DNA from: Streptomyces lomondensis | Lineage (GTDB): Bacteria > Actinomycetota > Actinomycetes > Streptomycetales > Streptomycetaceae | Direction: 5' to 3' | Length of the DNA stretch: 64,000 nucleotides | NCBI RefSeq assembly: GCF_014651035.1 | Contig: NZ_BMWC01000012.1 | Coordinates: forward strand, 1 to 64,000 | Shown here: in pieces, positions 27,421 through 36,391 of the stretch | How positions within the stretch are numbered: position 1 is the first letter of the stretch | Layout: every line of letters begins with the position of its first letter | Position numbers and translations under genes: made by a program | Notes under the pieces: generated by a model | Told to the model about the DNA's origin: nothing | Databases searched by the model: none | What the model saw: only the letters and a program-made list of their open reading frames with translations

Positions 27421-28668
27421 GTGCGGGGCTTTCCTACGTCAGGAGGGGTGGTTGCTGTCGTGGGTGGCAGGGTTGGGTCGGGGGCCTCGGCCAGTGGGCG
27501 GGGGCTGGTGCTGCGGCGTCGGCGGCGGTGGGTGCGGTGCTCGGCGTTCGGGGCCGCCGGCTTCCTCGTGGCGGCCGCGGGAGCCGGATGGGCCGTCTAC
27601 GCCAAGCTCAGCGGGAACATCACGCCCGACGAGGCGGCCGCCGCCGAGCTCGCGCGCTACGAGAAGGAGCGGCCCACCTCGCTGGTCAAGGACGCGCGGA
27701 ACATCCTGCTGATCGGCTCGGACTCGCGTGAGGGCGACGACAACGCCCGCTACGGCCGGGACTCCGGGACCGAGCGGTCGGACACCACGATCCTGCTGCA
27801 CCTGTCCGCGGGCCGGGACAGCGCCACGGCCGTCTCCCTGCCCCGGGACCTGATGCTGGACCTGCCGGGCTGCCGGCGCCCGGACGGCTCCCGCAGCGCG
27901 CCGAGGTTCGCCCCGTTCAACCAGGCGTTCCAGGTGGGCGGGTCGGCCTGCACCATCCGGACCGTGGAGAAGCTCACCGACATCCGCGTCGACCACCACG
28001 TCGTCGTGGACTTCCACGGCTTCAAGGAGATGGTCGACGCGGTCGACGGCGTCGAGGTGTGCCTGCGGGAGCCGATCGACGACCGGGCCGCCAAGCTGAA
28101 ACTGCCCGCCGGGCGGGTGAAGCTCGACGGCGAGCAGGCCCTCGGCTACGTCCGCGCCCGCAAGTCCCTGGGCGACGGCAGCGACACGGAGCGGATGGAA
28201 CGGCAGCAACGATTCCTCGGAGCGCTCGTCAACAAGGTGCGCAGCAATGACGTCCTGCTGAATCCGGCGAAGCTGTATCCGGTGCTGGACGCCGCCACGT
28301 CCTCTCTCACAACCGACCCGGATCTGGCGAGCCTGCGCGGTTTGTACGAACTCGTGCGCGGGCTGCGTGACATCCCCATGGAACAAGTGCAATTCCTGAC
28401 CGTCCCCCGGGAGTCGTACGCATACGACGCCAATCGCGACCAACTCGTGGAGCCCGAGGCGGAGCAGTTGTTCGAACGGCTGCGCACGGACACACCGGTG
28501 GTCGTGACAGGAAACGTACCGCGTGGTTCCGCTCCGTTGAGGCCTGCCGATTCGCGTGACGGGTCGTACGGGGATTCGCATCCGGGACTGTTCGAAGAGC
28601 CCGTCGTCACCGTTTCTCCTCCACCGACGTTCCGGGGGAACACGGCAGCCGAGGACACCTGTGAGTAA
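27421..28668 (+). CDS. LCP family protein 1 (no LytR_C domain)
   Basis: LytR-CpsA-Psr proteins transfer lipid-linked glycopolymers such as teichoic acids onto peptidoglycan. This 415-residue member starts at GTG 27421 with AGGAG six bases before. It has an Arg-rich cytosolic start, one membrane helix (about 38-60), and the LCP domain (about 93-300) with ARNILLIGSDSREGDD, ERSDTTILLHL, AVSLPRDLML and YVRARKSLGDGSDTERMERQQRF, which carry the Asp and Arg residues that bind pyrophosphate. The C-terminal 80 residues are divergent, with no LytR_C. It heads the cluster of LCP genes. Confidence 0.92.
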   Translation: MRGFPTSGGVVAVVGGRVGSGASASGRGLVLRRRRRWVRCSAFGAAGFLVAAAGAGWAVYAKLSGNITPDEAAAAELARYEKERPTSLVKDARNILLIGSDSREGDDNARYGRDSGTERSDTTILLHLSAGRDSATAVSLPRDLMLDLPGCRRPDGSRSAPRFAPFNQAFQVGGSACTIRTVEKLTDIRVDHHVVVDFHGFKEMVDAVDGVEVCLREPIDDRAAKLKLPAGRVKLDGEQALGYVRARKSLGDGSDTERMERQQRFLGALVNKVRSNDVLLNPAKLYPVLDAATSSLTTDPDLASLRGLYELVRGLRDIPMEQVQFLTVPRESYAYDANRDQLVEPEAEQLFERLRTDTPVVVTGNVPRGSAPLRPADSRDGSYGDSHPGLFEEPVVTVSPPPTFRGNTAAEDTCE

Positions 28669-28723
28669 AGCGGACGCCAAGGTAACTCCAAGGCAACGAA
28701 CTCTTCATCTGGGAAATGGGCGA

Positions 28724-28800
28724 ATTGCCCAGGTGTAGGGACGTGGAATTTGTCACCGTCGTCGCTCGGCACTGAACTGGGCGGTTAGTGTGAGCGATCC
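28724..28800 (+). promoter_or_regulatory. Upstream block of LCP 2, duplicated before LCP 4
   Basis: This 77-bp stretch matches 32485-32562, ahead of the paralogous gene. Shared segments include ATTGCCCA, TGTAGGGACGT, GAATTTGTCA and GGGCGG-TAGTGTGAGCGATCC. It should contain the promoter, probably using TAGTGT as -10, but I cannot assign a -35. Conservation within otherwise diverged spacer argues that it is functional. Confidence 0.6.
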
Positions 28801-28881
28801 GGTGCGCCCGGCCCTGAGGACGGTCCTGAGGTCGCGCACTGTGTGACAGAGACCCGAGCGCCTTGGAGGGGAAGGCGCCGC

Positions 28882-30660
28882 GTGCCCCGACGGAGGAAAC
28901 AGGCAACCGTGGACGCGCAAGGCCGTGGGCGGGCGGACGACGTCGATCCCGCAGACCAGTGGGTGCTCAACCCGAACACCGGCGAATACGAACTGCGACT
29001 GCCCCCTTCCCCACCGCAGTCGGGCGTTCCCGGGCCGCGCAGGCCTCCCGCCGCGGACGGGGACCCGCCGGCCCGCGCCCGTACGCGGGCGCCCGGCCGC
29101 TCCCGGCCCGAGACGCCCGGCCGTGCGGTGCCGCCGCCGCGCAGGCGCCGCGGGGCGCCGGAGGAGCCGCAGGCGGGGCGGCGCGGGCGGCGACCGGCCA
29201 AGAAGGCCGCGAGGGCCTCGAAGGGGCGGAAGGCGCTGCTGTGGACCGGCGGCGCGATGGCGTTCGTGCTGGTCGCCGGTGCGGGCGCCGCGTACTTCTA
29301 CATCGAGCACCTGAACAACAACATCGCGTCCGTCTCCGACGACGGCGCGAGCACCGGTGGCTTCCAGAAGGACAAGGCGATCAACATCCTGCTGATCGGC
29401 ACCGACAAGCGCACCGGGGCGGGCAACGAGAGCTACGGCGACACGGGCAGTGTCGGACACGCCGACACCACGATCCTGCTGCACGTCTCCAAGGACCGTT
29501 CGAACGCGACCGCGCTGAGCATCCCGCGTGACCTGATCGTCGACGTGCCGGACTGCCCGACCACGCAGGAGGACGGGTCCCAGAAGATCATCCCCGGCAC
29601 GCAGGACGTCCGCTTCAACACCAGCCTCGGCCAGGACGGCCGTACGCCCAGCTGCACGATGCGGACCGTGACCGAGCTGACCGGGGTCAAGCCGGACAAC
29701 TTCATGGTCGCCGACTTCAACGCGGTCAAGACGCTGACCAGCGCGGTCGGCGGGGTCGAGGTCTGTCTGGGCAAGGACATCGACGACCCGGACTCCAAGC
29801 TGAAGCTGTCCAAGGGCACGCACACCATCGCGGGCGAGCAGGCGCTGGCGTTCGTGCGCACCCGGCACGCCGTGGGCTTCGGCGGGGACCTGAGCCGGAT
29901 CGGGCTGCAGCAGCAGTTCCTGAGCGCGCTGATGCGCAAGCTGAAGTCCAACGACACGCTGACCAGCCCCTCCAAGATGCTGAAGCTGGCCGAGGCGGGC
30001 ACCAAGGCGCTGACCGTCGACTCGCAGCTGGACAGCATCAGCAAGCTGAAGGACCTCGGTCTGGAGCTGGGCAAGCTCAACACCAAGAACCTGACCTTCA
30101 CCACCGTGCCGGTGATCGACAACCCGGCGGAGAAGGTGAAGGCCACGGTCGTCCTCAACGAGTCGACGGCCCCGCAGGTCTTCGACATGATCAGGAACGA
30201 CGTCTCGTTCACCGCGGTGAAGGAGCAGAAGAAGAAGGAGGCGGCCGCGGTCGCCGCCCGGCTGAAGGGCACCAAGGCCCCGGCCTCCGAGGTGCGGGTG
30301 CGGATCCTCAACGGCGGTGCCGTCGCCGGCAGCGCGCAGGAGACGCTCAGCTGGCTCCAGAACGAGGAGGGCGTGACCAAGTCGGAGAACGGCGGCAACG
30401 CCCCCGCCGAGCTGGCCAAGACGACCCTTGAGTACGCCCCCGACCAGGCCGACCAGGCCCGCCGCCTCGCCGACCTCATGGGGCTGTCCGGGTCCGCGAT
30501 GAAGCCCGGCGAGAGCGTGACCAACGCCCAGGGGCTGCCCACGATGACCCTGACCCTCGGCAAGGACTTCAAGGGCGCGGGCGTCTCCCTCACCGCTCCG
30601 TCGAAGGCGCCGGAGGGTGTCCAGAAGTCCACGGCGGACAAGGTCGAGTGCGCCCAGTGA
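28882..30660 (+). CDS. LCP family protein 2 with LytR_C domain (module copy 1, gene A)
   Basis: I chose GTG 28882 (592 residues) because its paralogue at 32618 starts at the aligned codon with the same GGCGCCGCGTGCCCCGACGG context; the frame is open 13 codons further. N-terminal motif DPADQWVLNPNTGEYELRL, then a basic Pro-rich stretch, a helix (about 117-139), the LCP domain (about 155-360: KAINILLIGTDKR, HADTTILLHVSKDRSNATALS, FVRTRHAVGFGGDLSRI) and a LytR_C domain (about 460-560: VRVRILNGGAVAGSA). Predicted glycopolymer ligase. It is nearly identical in places to LCP 4, including synonymous sites. Confidence 0.93.
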   Translation: MPRRRKQATVDAQGRGRADDVDPADQWVLNPNTGEYELRLPPSPPQSGVPGPRRPPAADGDPPARARTRAPGRSRPETPGRAVPPPRRRRGAPEEPQAGRRGRRPAKKAARASKGRKALLWTGGAMAFVLVAGAGAAYFYIEHLNNNIASVSDDGASTGGFQKDKAINILLIGTDKRTGAGNESYGDTGSVGHADTTILLHVSKDRSNATALSIPRDLIVDVPDCPTTQEDGSQKIIPGTQDVRFNTSLGQDGRTPSCTMRTVTELTGVKPDNFMVADFNAVKTLTSAVGGVEVCLGKDIDDPDSKLKLSKGTHTIAGEQALAFVRTRHAVGFGGDLSRIGLQQQFLSALMRKLKSNDTLTSPSKMLKLAEAGTKALTVDSQLDSISKLKDLGLELGKLNTKNLTFTTVPVIDNPAEKVKATVVLNESTAPQVFDMIRNDVSFTAVKEQKKKEAAAVAARLKGTKAPASEVRVRILNGGAVAGSAQETLSWLQNEEGVTKSENGGNAPAELAKTTLEYAPDQADQARRLADLMGLSGSAMKPGESVTNAQGLPTMTLTLGKDFKGAGVSLTAPSKAPEGVQKSTADKVECAQ

Positions 30661-30749
30661 CCTGACGGACCTGCCGTACGTCTCACAGGGCGTACGGCAG
30701 GCCATGTCCGACGACGTGCGGGACGCGCGCGGGGTGGGGAGCGGGAGAG

Positions 30750-32426
30750 ATGGCGCGGAGCAGCGGTGTGTACGGCGAGGGCACCAAGCCGGGTGCCCGG
30801 CCGCGCGTGCCGGTCCAGGACCCGGGCCGCCACGACCGGGCGCCCGGCCCGGACGGCGATGGTCCGGGCGGGTCCGGCGGTACGGGCGGGTCCGGCGGCC
30901 CGGGCGGCTCCGGAGGCCGGCCCGGTCGCGGGCGCCGTGTCCTGCGCTGGTCGGCGACGGCCCTCTCCCTGCTGGTCCTCGTGACCGCGGGTGCCGGCTA
31001 CCTCTACTACGAGCACCTGAACGGCAACATCAACAAGGGCCGGCGCAGCAGCGGCGACTCCCGGGCGACGAAGGCGGAGCCGAACGCGGCCGGGCAGACG
31101 CCTCTGAACATCCTGCTGATCGGCTCCGACAGCCGCGCCTCGGACGAGAACGTGAAGCTGGGCGGCGGCCGGGACAGCCGGGGCAATCCGCCGCTGGGCG
31201 ACGTGCAGATGCTCATCCACCTGGCCGCGGACCGCAGGAGCGCCTCGGTGGTGACCGTGCCGCGCGACACCCGGGTCGACATACCCGAGTGCACCGACCC
31301 GGCGACCGGGAAGACGTACCCGCCGGTCAACGCGATCATCAACACCTCGCTGGCCCGTGGCGGGGCGGGCTGCACGCTGGCGACCTGGGAGAACCTCACC
31401 GGGGCATACATCGACCACTGGATGACGATCGACTTCGCGGGCGTGGTGCGGATGGCGGACGCCGTCGGCGGGGTCGAGGTCTGCGTACGGCAGAACGTGT
31501 GGGACCGGTCGCTGCCCGGGGTGCCCGGTGGCTCCGGCCTGAAGCTGACGGCCGGCCGGAAGAAGATCCAGGGCGAGCAGGCGCTCCAGTGGCTGCGCAC
31601 CCGCCATGCCTGGGGCAGCGACCCGCTGCGGGCCAGGGCGCAGCACATGTACATGAACGCGATGATCCGCACGCTGAAGGCGCAGAACGTCTTCACGGAC
31701 ACCGGCCGGCTGACGGACCTGGCGGAGGCGGCCACGAAGTCGCTGCACGTGTCCGAGGAGATCGGCACGGTGAAGAAGCTGTACGACCTGGGGACGCAGC
31801 TGCGGACGGTCCCGACGGACCGCATCACCATGACGACGCTGCCCACGGCCCAGGACCCGCAGGACGCCAACCACCTGGTGCCGGCCGGTGCCGACGCCGA
31901 CCGGGTGTGGTCCATGATCCGCGACGACGTGCCCTTCGACGGGCGGGGCAGGAAGCCGGGCCCGAAGCCGAAGCCGAAGGCCGGGAATGCCTCCCAGGAC
32001 CCGGCCGCGGCAGACGGCGAGATCGGCGTCCTGGTGCGGAACGCCACACGCTCCGGCACCCTCGGACCGGTCGGCGGCCGGGCGGGGGCCGTCGCGCAGT
32101 CGCTCGTCGGGAAGGGCTTCACGAAGGCCGCCGCGGACACCTCGGGCGCGCTGTCCGAGGAGCGGACCGTCGTGCGCTACCCGAGCGCCGAGCTGGAGGG
32201 CGATGCCCGGCGGGTCGCCAAGTCGCTGGGGATTCCCGGGAGTTCGGTGCAGCGGTCGACGGACGTCTCCGGCGTCACGGTCGACGTGGGTGCCGACTGG
32301 CGTACGGGGACGGCGTATCCGAAGCAGCCCGCGCCCAACTCCGGTGCCCTGCCCGGCGATGCGGACGCGCTCAACGGTTCCGACGCCGGTCCGTGCATGG
32401 ACGTGTACGGGCCGTACCGCTGGTAG
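30750..32426 (+). CDS. LCP family protein 3 with LytR_C domain (module copy 1, gene B)
   Basis: 558 residues from ATG 30750 with GGGAGAG immediately upstream. A Gly/Pro-rich cytosolic N-terminus of about 65 residues, one helix (about 68-90, ending YLYYEHLNGNINKG), LCP domain (about 110-350: PLNILLIGSDSRASDENVKLGG, RRSASVVTVPRDTRVDIPEC, WLRTRHAWGSDPLRARAQHMYM) and C-terminal LytR_C (about 430-535: IGVLVRNATRSGTLGPVGGR). Paralogous to LCP 5. The gene follows LCP 2 by 89 bp and is probably co-transcribed with it. Confidence 0.93.
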   Translation: MARSSGVYGEGTKPGARPRVPVQDPGRHDRAPGPDGDGPGGSGGTGGSGGPGGSGGRPGRGRRVLRWSATALSLLVLVTAGAGYLYYEHLNGNINKGRRSSGDSRATKAEPNAAGQTPLNILLIGSDSRASDENVKLGGGRDSRGNPPLGDVQMLIHLAADRRSASVVTVPRDTRVDIPECTDPATGKTYPPVNAIINTSLARGGAGCTLATWENLTGAYIDHWMTIDFAGVVRMADAVGGVEVCVRQNVWDRSLPGVPGGSGLKLTAGRKKIQGEQALQWLRTRHAWGSDPLRARAQHMYMNAMIRTLKAQNVFTDTGRLTDLAEAATKSLHVSEEIGTVKKLYDLGTQLRTVPTDRITMTTLPTAQDPQDANHLVPAGADADRVWSMIRDDVPFDGRGRKPGPKPKPKAGNASQDPAAADGEIGVLVRNATRSGTLGPVGGRAGAVAQSLVGKGFTKAAADTSGALSEERTVVRYPSAELEGDARRVAKSLGIPGSSVQRSTDVSGVTVDVGADWRTGTAYPKQPAPNSGALPGDADALNGSDAGPCMDVYGPYRW

Positions 32427-32484
32427 CGGCCGGGACGCAATCGCACACGAGGCCGTCGAACTTTCGTCCGCTGGATTGGGATGG

Positions 32485-32562
32485 ATTGCCCACATGTAGG
32501 GACGTTGAATTTGTCATTCAGCGCACACCGGCGTTCAACTGGGCGGATAGTGTGAGCGATCC
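32485..32562 (+). promoter_or_regulatory. Upstream block of LCP 4, copy of 28724-28800
   Basis: Second copy of the conserved block described at 28724-28800, same distance range from the start codon. It suggests that the tandem duplication carried its promoter. Confidence 0.6.
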
Positions 32563-32617
32563 AGTGCTTCTGTGATGACCAAGTACCCGTGCGCCCTCCG
32601 GGGGAAGAGGGCGCCGC

Positions 32618-34414
32618 GTGCCCCGACGGAGGAATCGGACAACCGTGGACGCGCAACGCCGTGGCCGGGGGGAACAGATCGACCCCGCAGACCAGTGGGT
32701 ACTCAATCCGAACACCGGCGAATACGAACTGCGACTGGCCCCTTCCGCACCGCAGTCGCCGGGCCCCGGGGCACGCGGAACGGCGGGCGGCCGGACGGCT
32801 CCTCGCGCGGCGACTCCCCGCACGGCGACTCCGCGTACGGCGACTTCGCGTACGGCGGCTCCCCGTGGGGGCGCGACCCGCACCGACGTTCCGCCGCAGC
32901 GCAGGCGGCGCGGCGCTCCCGAGGAGCCGCCGCCGGGACGGCGCGGTGGGCGCCGTCCGGTGCAGCAGAAGCCGAAGAAGGCGAAGAAAGTCCTGGTGTG
33001 GACCGGCGGCACGATGGCGTTCGTGCTGGTCGGGGTCGGCGCGGCCGGCTACTTCTACCTCCAGCACCTGGAGGGCAACGTCACGACCACCGACGTCGGC
33101 AGCGCGGGTGCCGGCAACTTCAGCAAGGACGAGGCCTTCAGCATCCTCATCATCGGCACGGACAAGCGCACCGGTGAGGGCAACGAGGGCTACGGCGACA
33201 AGGGCAGCACCGGGCACGCCGACACCACGATCCTGCTGCACGTCGCCGAGGACCGCTCCAACGCGACCGCGCTCAGCATCCCCCGCGACCTGATCGTGAA
33301 CATCCCCGACTGCCCGACGAAGCTGGAGGACGGCTCGGAGAAGGTCGTCCCGGGGCTGCGGGGCGTCCGCTTCAACCGGAGCCTGGGCGAGGGCGGCCGG
33401 GACCCGGGCTGCACGATGCGCACGGTGAAGGAGAACACCGGCATCGACGTCGACCACTTCATGATGGCCGACTTCAACGCGGTGAAGACCCTGACCACGG
33501 CGGTGGACGGGGTCGACGTCTGTGTGGAGAAGCCGGTCAACGACAAGGAGTCCAAACTCGTCCTGCCCGCGGGCGAGTCGACGGTCGAGGGCGAGCAGGC
33601 CCTCGCGTTCGTCCGCACCCGCAAGAGCTTCGGCAACAGCGGCGACCTCGACCGGATCAAGGTGCAACAGCAGTTCCTGGGCTCGCTGATGCGCAAAATG
33701 TCCTCCAGCGACACCCTCACCAGCCCCTCCAAGCTGCTGAAGCTGGCCGAGGCCGCCACGAAGGCCCTGACGGTGGACCAGGCCATCGGCAGCGTCGGCA
33801 CGCTCAAGGACATCGCGCTGGAGCTGAAGAAGGTGCCGACGAAGAACATCACGTTCACGACGGTCCCGGTGAAGGACAACCCCGCGGAGACGGTGAAGGC
33901 GACGGTCGTCCTCAACGAGGCGAAGGCTCCCCAGGTGTTCGACATGATCAAGAACGACGTCTCGTTCACCGAGGTCAAGAAGCAGCAGCAGAAGGAGAAG
34001 GACGCCGAGGCCGCCCGGCTCAAGGGCACCAAGGCCCCGGCCTCCGAGGTGCGGGTGCGGATCCTCAACGGCGGTGCCGTCGCCGGCAGCGCGCAGAAGA
34101 CCCTCCAGTACCTCCAGGTCGAGGAGGGCGTGACCAAGTCCGAGAACGGCGGCAACGCGCCCGCCGCGCTGGCGAGGACGACCCTCGAGTACGCCCCCGG
34201 CCAGGCCGACCAGGCCCGCCGCCTCGCCGACATCATGGGGCTGTCCGGGTCCGCGCTGAAGCCCGGCGAGAGCGTGACCAACGCCCAGGGGCTGCCCACG
34301 ATGACCCTGACCCTCGGCAGGGACTTCAAGGGCGCCGGCGTGAAGCTCAACGCCCCGGTCGCCGCGCCGGACGTGGAGAAGTCCACGGCCGACAAGGTCA
34401 AGTGCGCGAGTTGA
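32618..34414 (+). CDS. LCP family protein 4 with LytR_C domain (module copy 2, gene A)
   Basis: 598 residues from GTG 32618, paralogue of LCP 2. Same N-terminal motif (DPADQWVLNPNTGEYELRL), a Thr/Arg/Ala-rich stretch with short repeats (TPRTATPRTA, residues 65-85), helix about 125-147, LCP domain with FSILIIGTDKRTGEGNEGYGD and FVRTRKSFGNSGDLDRIK, and LytR_C near the C-terminus. From about 34022 to 34096 the DNA is identical to LCP 2, pointing to recent exchange. The Thr-Pro-Arg repeat region is unique to this copy. Confidence 0.93.
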   Translation: MPRRRNRTTVDAQRRGRGEQIDPADQWVLNPNTGEYELRLAPSAPQSPGPGARGTAGGRTAPRAATPRTATPRTATSRTAAPRGGATRTDVPPQRRRRGAPEEPPPGRRGGRRPVQQKPKKAKKVLVWTGGTMAFVLVGVGAAGYFYLQHLEGNVTTTDVGSAGAGNFSKDEAFSILIIGTDKRTGEGNEGYGDKGSTGHADTTILLHVAEDRSNATALSIPRDLIVNIPDCPTKLEDGSEKVVPGLRGVRFNRSLGEGGRDPGCTMRTVKENTGIDVDHFMMADFNAVKTLTTAVDGVDVCVEKPVNDKESKLVLPAGESTVEGEQALAFVRTRKSFGNSGDLDRIKVQQQFLGSLMRKMSSSDTLTSPSKLLKLAEAATKALTVDQAIGSVGTLKDIALELKKVPTKNITFTTVPVKDNPAETVKATVVLNEAKAPQVFDMIKNDVSFTEVKKQQQKEKDAEAARLKGTKAPASEVRVRILNGGAVAGSAQKTLQYLQVEEGVTKSENGGNAPAALARTTLEYAPGQADQARRLADIMGLSGSALKPGESVTNAQGLPTMTLTLGRDFKGAGVKLNAPVAAPDVEKSTADKVKCAS

Positions 34415-34506
34415 CCCGCTGAGGGCAACTGACAGGCCCGTCGTGCGTCTAACAGGAGGCAGGGCGGGCCTGCTGCATGCGCCGGGGGGCGGGGAGGACC
34501 GGGGAA

Positions 34507-36339
34507 GTGACGCAGAGCGGTGTGCGGGAGGACGGAACGCGACAGGGCGTCCGCCACGAACCGGTCCCGGGCGAGGAGACGTCGACGGGCACGGGGGCGC
34601 CTGACGGCGAGGGCACGCCGACGGCGGGTGCGGAGCGGTCGGTCGGCGAGGGCACATCGGCGGCGGGTAACGCGCAGGCGTCAGACGGCGACGGCACACC
34701 GGCGGGGAACGAGAAGTCGTCGGGCGGCGACGGCACACCGGCGGAGAACGCGAAGTCACCCGGCGACGACACACCCGCAGGGAACGCGAAGCCGTCGGGC
34801 GGCGGCGGTGTGGCCGGTGGTGCGGGCGACGGAGGCGGTCGGCGGTGTGGGAGCCGGCCCCGGCGCAGGCGGCGGGCGTTGAAGTGGTCCGCCGTCGTGC
34901 TCGCCGTCCTGATACTCGGCACCGCCGGGACGGGCTACCTCTACTACCGGCACCTGAACGGCAACATCAAGAAGGACGCCCTGAACCTCGGCGACAACAA
35001 GGTCGCCGCCCCGACGCCGAACGCCGCCGGCCAGACACCGCTGAACATCCTGCTCATCGGCTCCGACGCCCGCGACACCGAGGAGAACCAGAAACTCGGC
35101 GGCGCCCGCGAGACCTTCGGCGGCCCACCCCTCGCGGACGTGCAGATGCTGCTGCACCTGTCCGCCGACCGCACCAACATGTCCGTCATCAGCATGCCCC
35201 GCGACACCCTGGTGAAGATCCCCAAGTGCACCGACCCGGACGACGGCAAGGTGTACCCGGCGACCCAGGGCCGGACGATGACCAACCAGAGCCTCGGACA
35301 CGGCGGTCCCGGCTGCACCGTGGCCACCTGGCAGGAGCTCACCGGCATCCACATCGACCACTTCGTCATGGTCGACTTCGCCGGAGTCGTGTCCATGGCC
35401 GACGCCGTCGGCGGCGTCCCCGTGTGCGTCGACGCCAACATCCACTCCCGCACCTCCGACGGCAAGGGCTCGGGCCTGAAACTGGAGAAGGGCACCTCGT
35501 ACATCCAGGGCGAACAGGCCCTCCAGTGGCTGCGCACGCGCTACGGCTTCGAGGACGGCAGCGACCTCGCCCGCGCCAAGGCCCAGCACATGTACATGAA
35601 CGCGATGGTCCGCCAGCTGCGCGACAACGCCACCCTGAGCAGCCCGAACCAGCTGCGCAGACTCGCCGAGGAGGCCACCCGGGCATTGACCGTCGACCCG
35701 GGCCTGGACACCGTCAAGAAGCTCTACGACCTCAGCGACGAGCTGCGCAAGGTGGAGCCGGAGCGCATCACCATGACCACGATGCCCAACCGGTACGTGG
35801 GCGCCCGCGTGGAGCCCACGGAGGACGCCGAGCAGCTGTTCCGGCTGGTGCGGGAGGACATCGCGCTGGACGGCAAGGACCGGACGAAGAAGAAGACCGG
35901 GGAGAAGGCCTCCGCCGACCCGGCCGCGGCCGACGACGAGATCGCCGTCCAGGTCCGCAACGGCACCCGCACCGACACCCTGGCCCCGGCGGGCGGGCGC
36001 GCGAGCACGGTGGCCGGGCTGCTGAAGGAGGAGGGTTTCACGCAGGCCGTCGCCGACACCGACGGCTCGTGGAGCGAGGACCGGACCCTCGTCCGCTACC
36101 CGAGCGCCGACCTGGAGGGCGACGCCCAGCGCGTCGCCGAGGCCCTGAGAATCCCGCTGAGTTCGGTGCAGCGGTCGACCGACGTCTCCGGCGTCACCCT
36201 CGTCGTCGGCGCGGACTGGCGTACCGGCACGGACTACAAGGCGCCGCAGCGGAACGACGAGACCCCGAAGTCGGCCGAGGCGCTCAACGGCGCGGACGAC
36301 AAGGCCTGCATGCACGTGAACCCGGGCTTCACCTGGTGA
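34507..36339 (+). CDS. LCP family protein 5 with LytR_C domain (module copy 2, gene B)
   Basis: Paralogue of LCP 3. I chose GTG 34507 (610 residues) over ATG 34477 because GGGGAGGACCGGGGAA precedes it and the aligned start of LCP 3 is there (QSGVRE against RSSGVYGE). The cytosolic N-terminus of about 110 residues is low-complexity with repeats of the form GxGTPAGNxKSSGG, then a helix (about 125-145), LCP domain (TPLNILLIGSDARDTEENQK; WLRTRYGFEDGSDLARAKAQHMYM) and LytR_C (EIAVQVRNGTRTDTLAPAGG). The low-complexity segment is absent from LCP 3 and probably expanded after duplication. Confidence 0.93.
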   Translation: MTQSGVREDGTRQGVRHEPVPGEETSTGTGAPDGEGTPTAGAERSVGEGTSAAGNAQASDGDGTPAGNEKSSGGDGTPAENAKSPGDDTPAGNAKPSGGGGVAGGAGDGGGRRCGSRPRRRRRALKWSAVVLAVLILGTAGTGYLYYRHLNGNIKKDALNLGDNKVAAPTPNAAGQTPLNILLIGSDARDTEENQKLGGARETFGGPPLADVQMLLHLSADRTNMSVISMPRDTLVKIPKCTDPDDGKVYPATQGRTMTNQSLGHGGPGCTVATWQELTGIHIDHFVMVDFAGVVSMADAVGGVPVCVDANIHSRTSDGKGSGLKLEKGTSYIQGEQALQWLRTRYGFEDGSDLARAKAQHMYMNAMVRQLRDNATLSSPNQLRRLAEEATRALTVDPGLDTVKKLYDLSDELRKVEPERITMTTMPNRYVGARVEPTEDAEQLFRLVREDIALDGKDRTKKKTGEKASADPAAADDEIAVQVRNGTRTDTLAPAGGRASTVAGLLKEEGFTQAVADTDGSWSEDRTLVRYPSADLEGDAQRVAEALRIPLSSVQRSTDVSGVTLVVGADWRTGTDYKAPQRNDETPKSAEALNGADDKACMHVNPGFTW

Positions 36340-36345
36340 CGCAAA

Positions 36346-36374
36346 CGGGCCCCTCCCGCAGCGGGAGGGGCCCG
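36346..36374. terminator. Bidirectional terminator between LCP 5 and the glycosyltransferase
   Basis: Perfect inverted repeat: 14 bases (36346-36359) with 36361-36374. It lies between the ends of convergent genes. Confidence 0.85.
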
Positions 36375-36391
36375 TACGCGTGCGGCGTACG

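Noticed and set aside
28843-28881. Upstream GTG start for LCP 2
   Set aside because: The extra 13 codons have no counterpart in the paralogue, whose frame starts at the codon aligned with 28882, where a better ribosome site is present.
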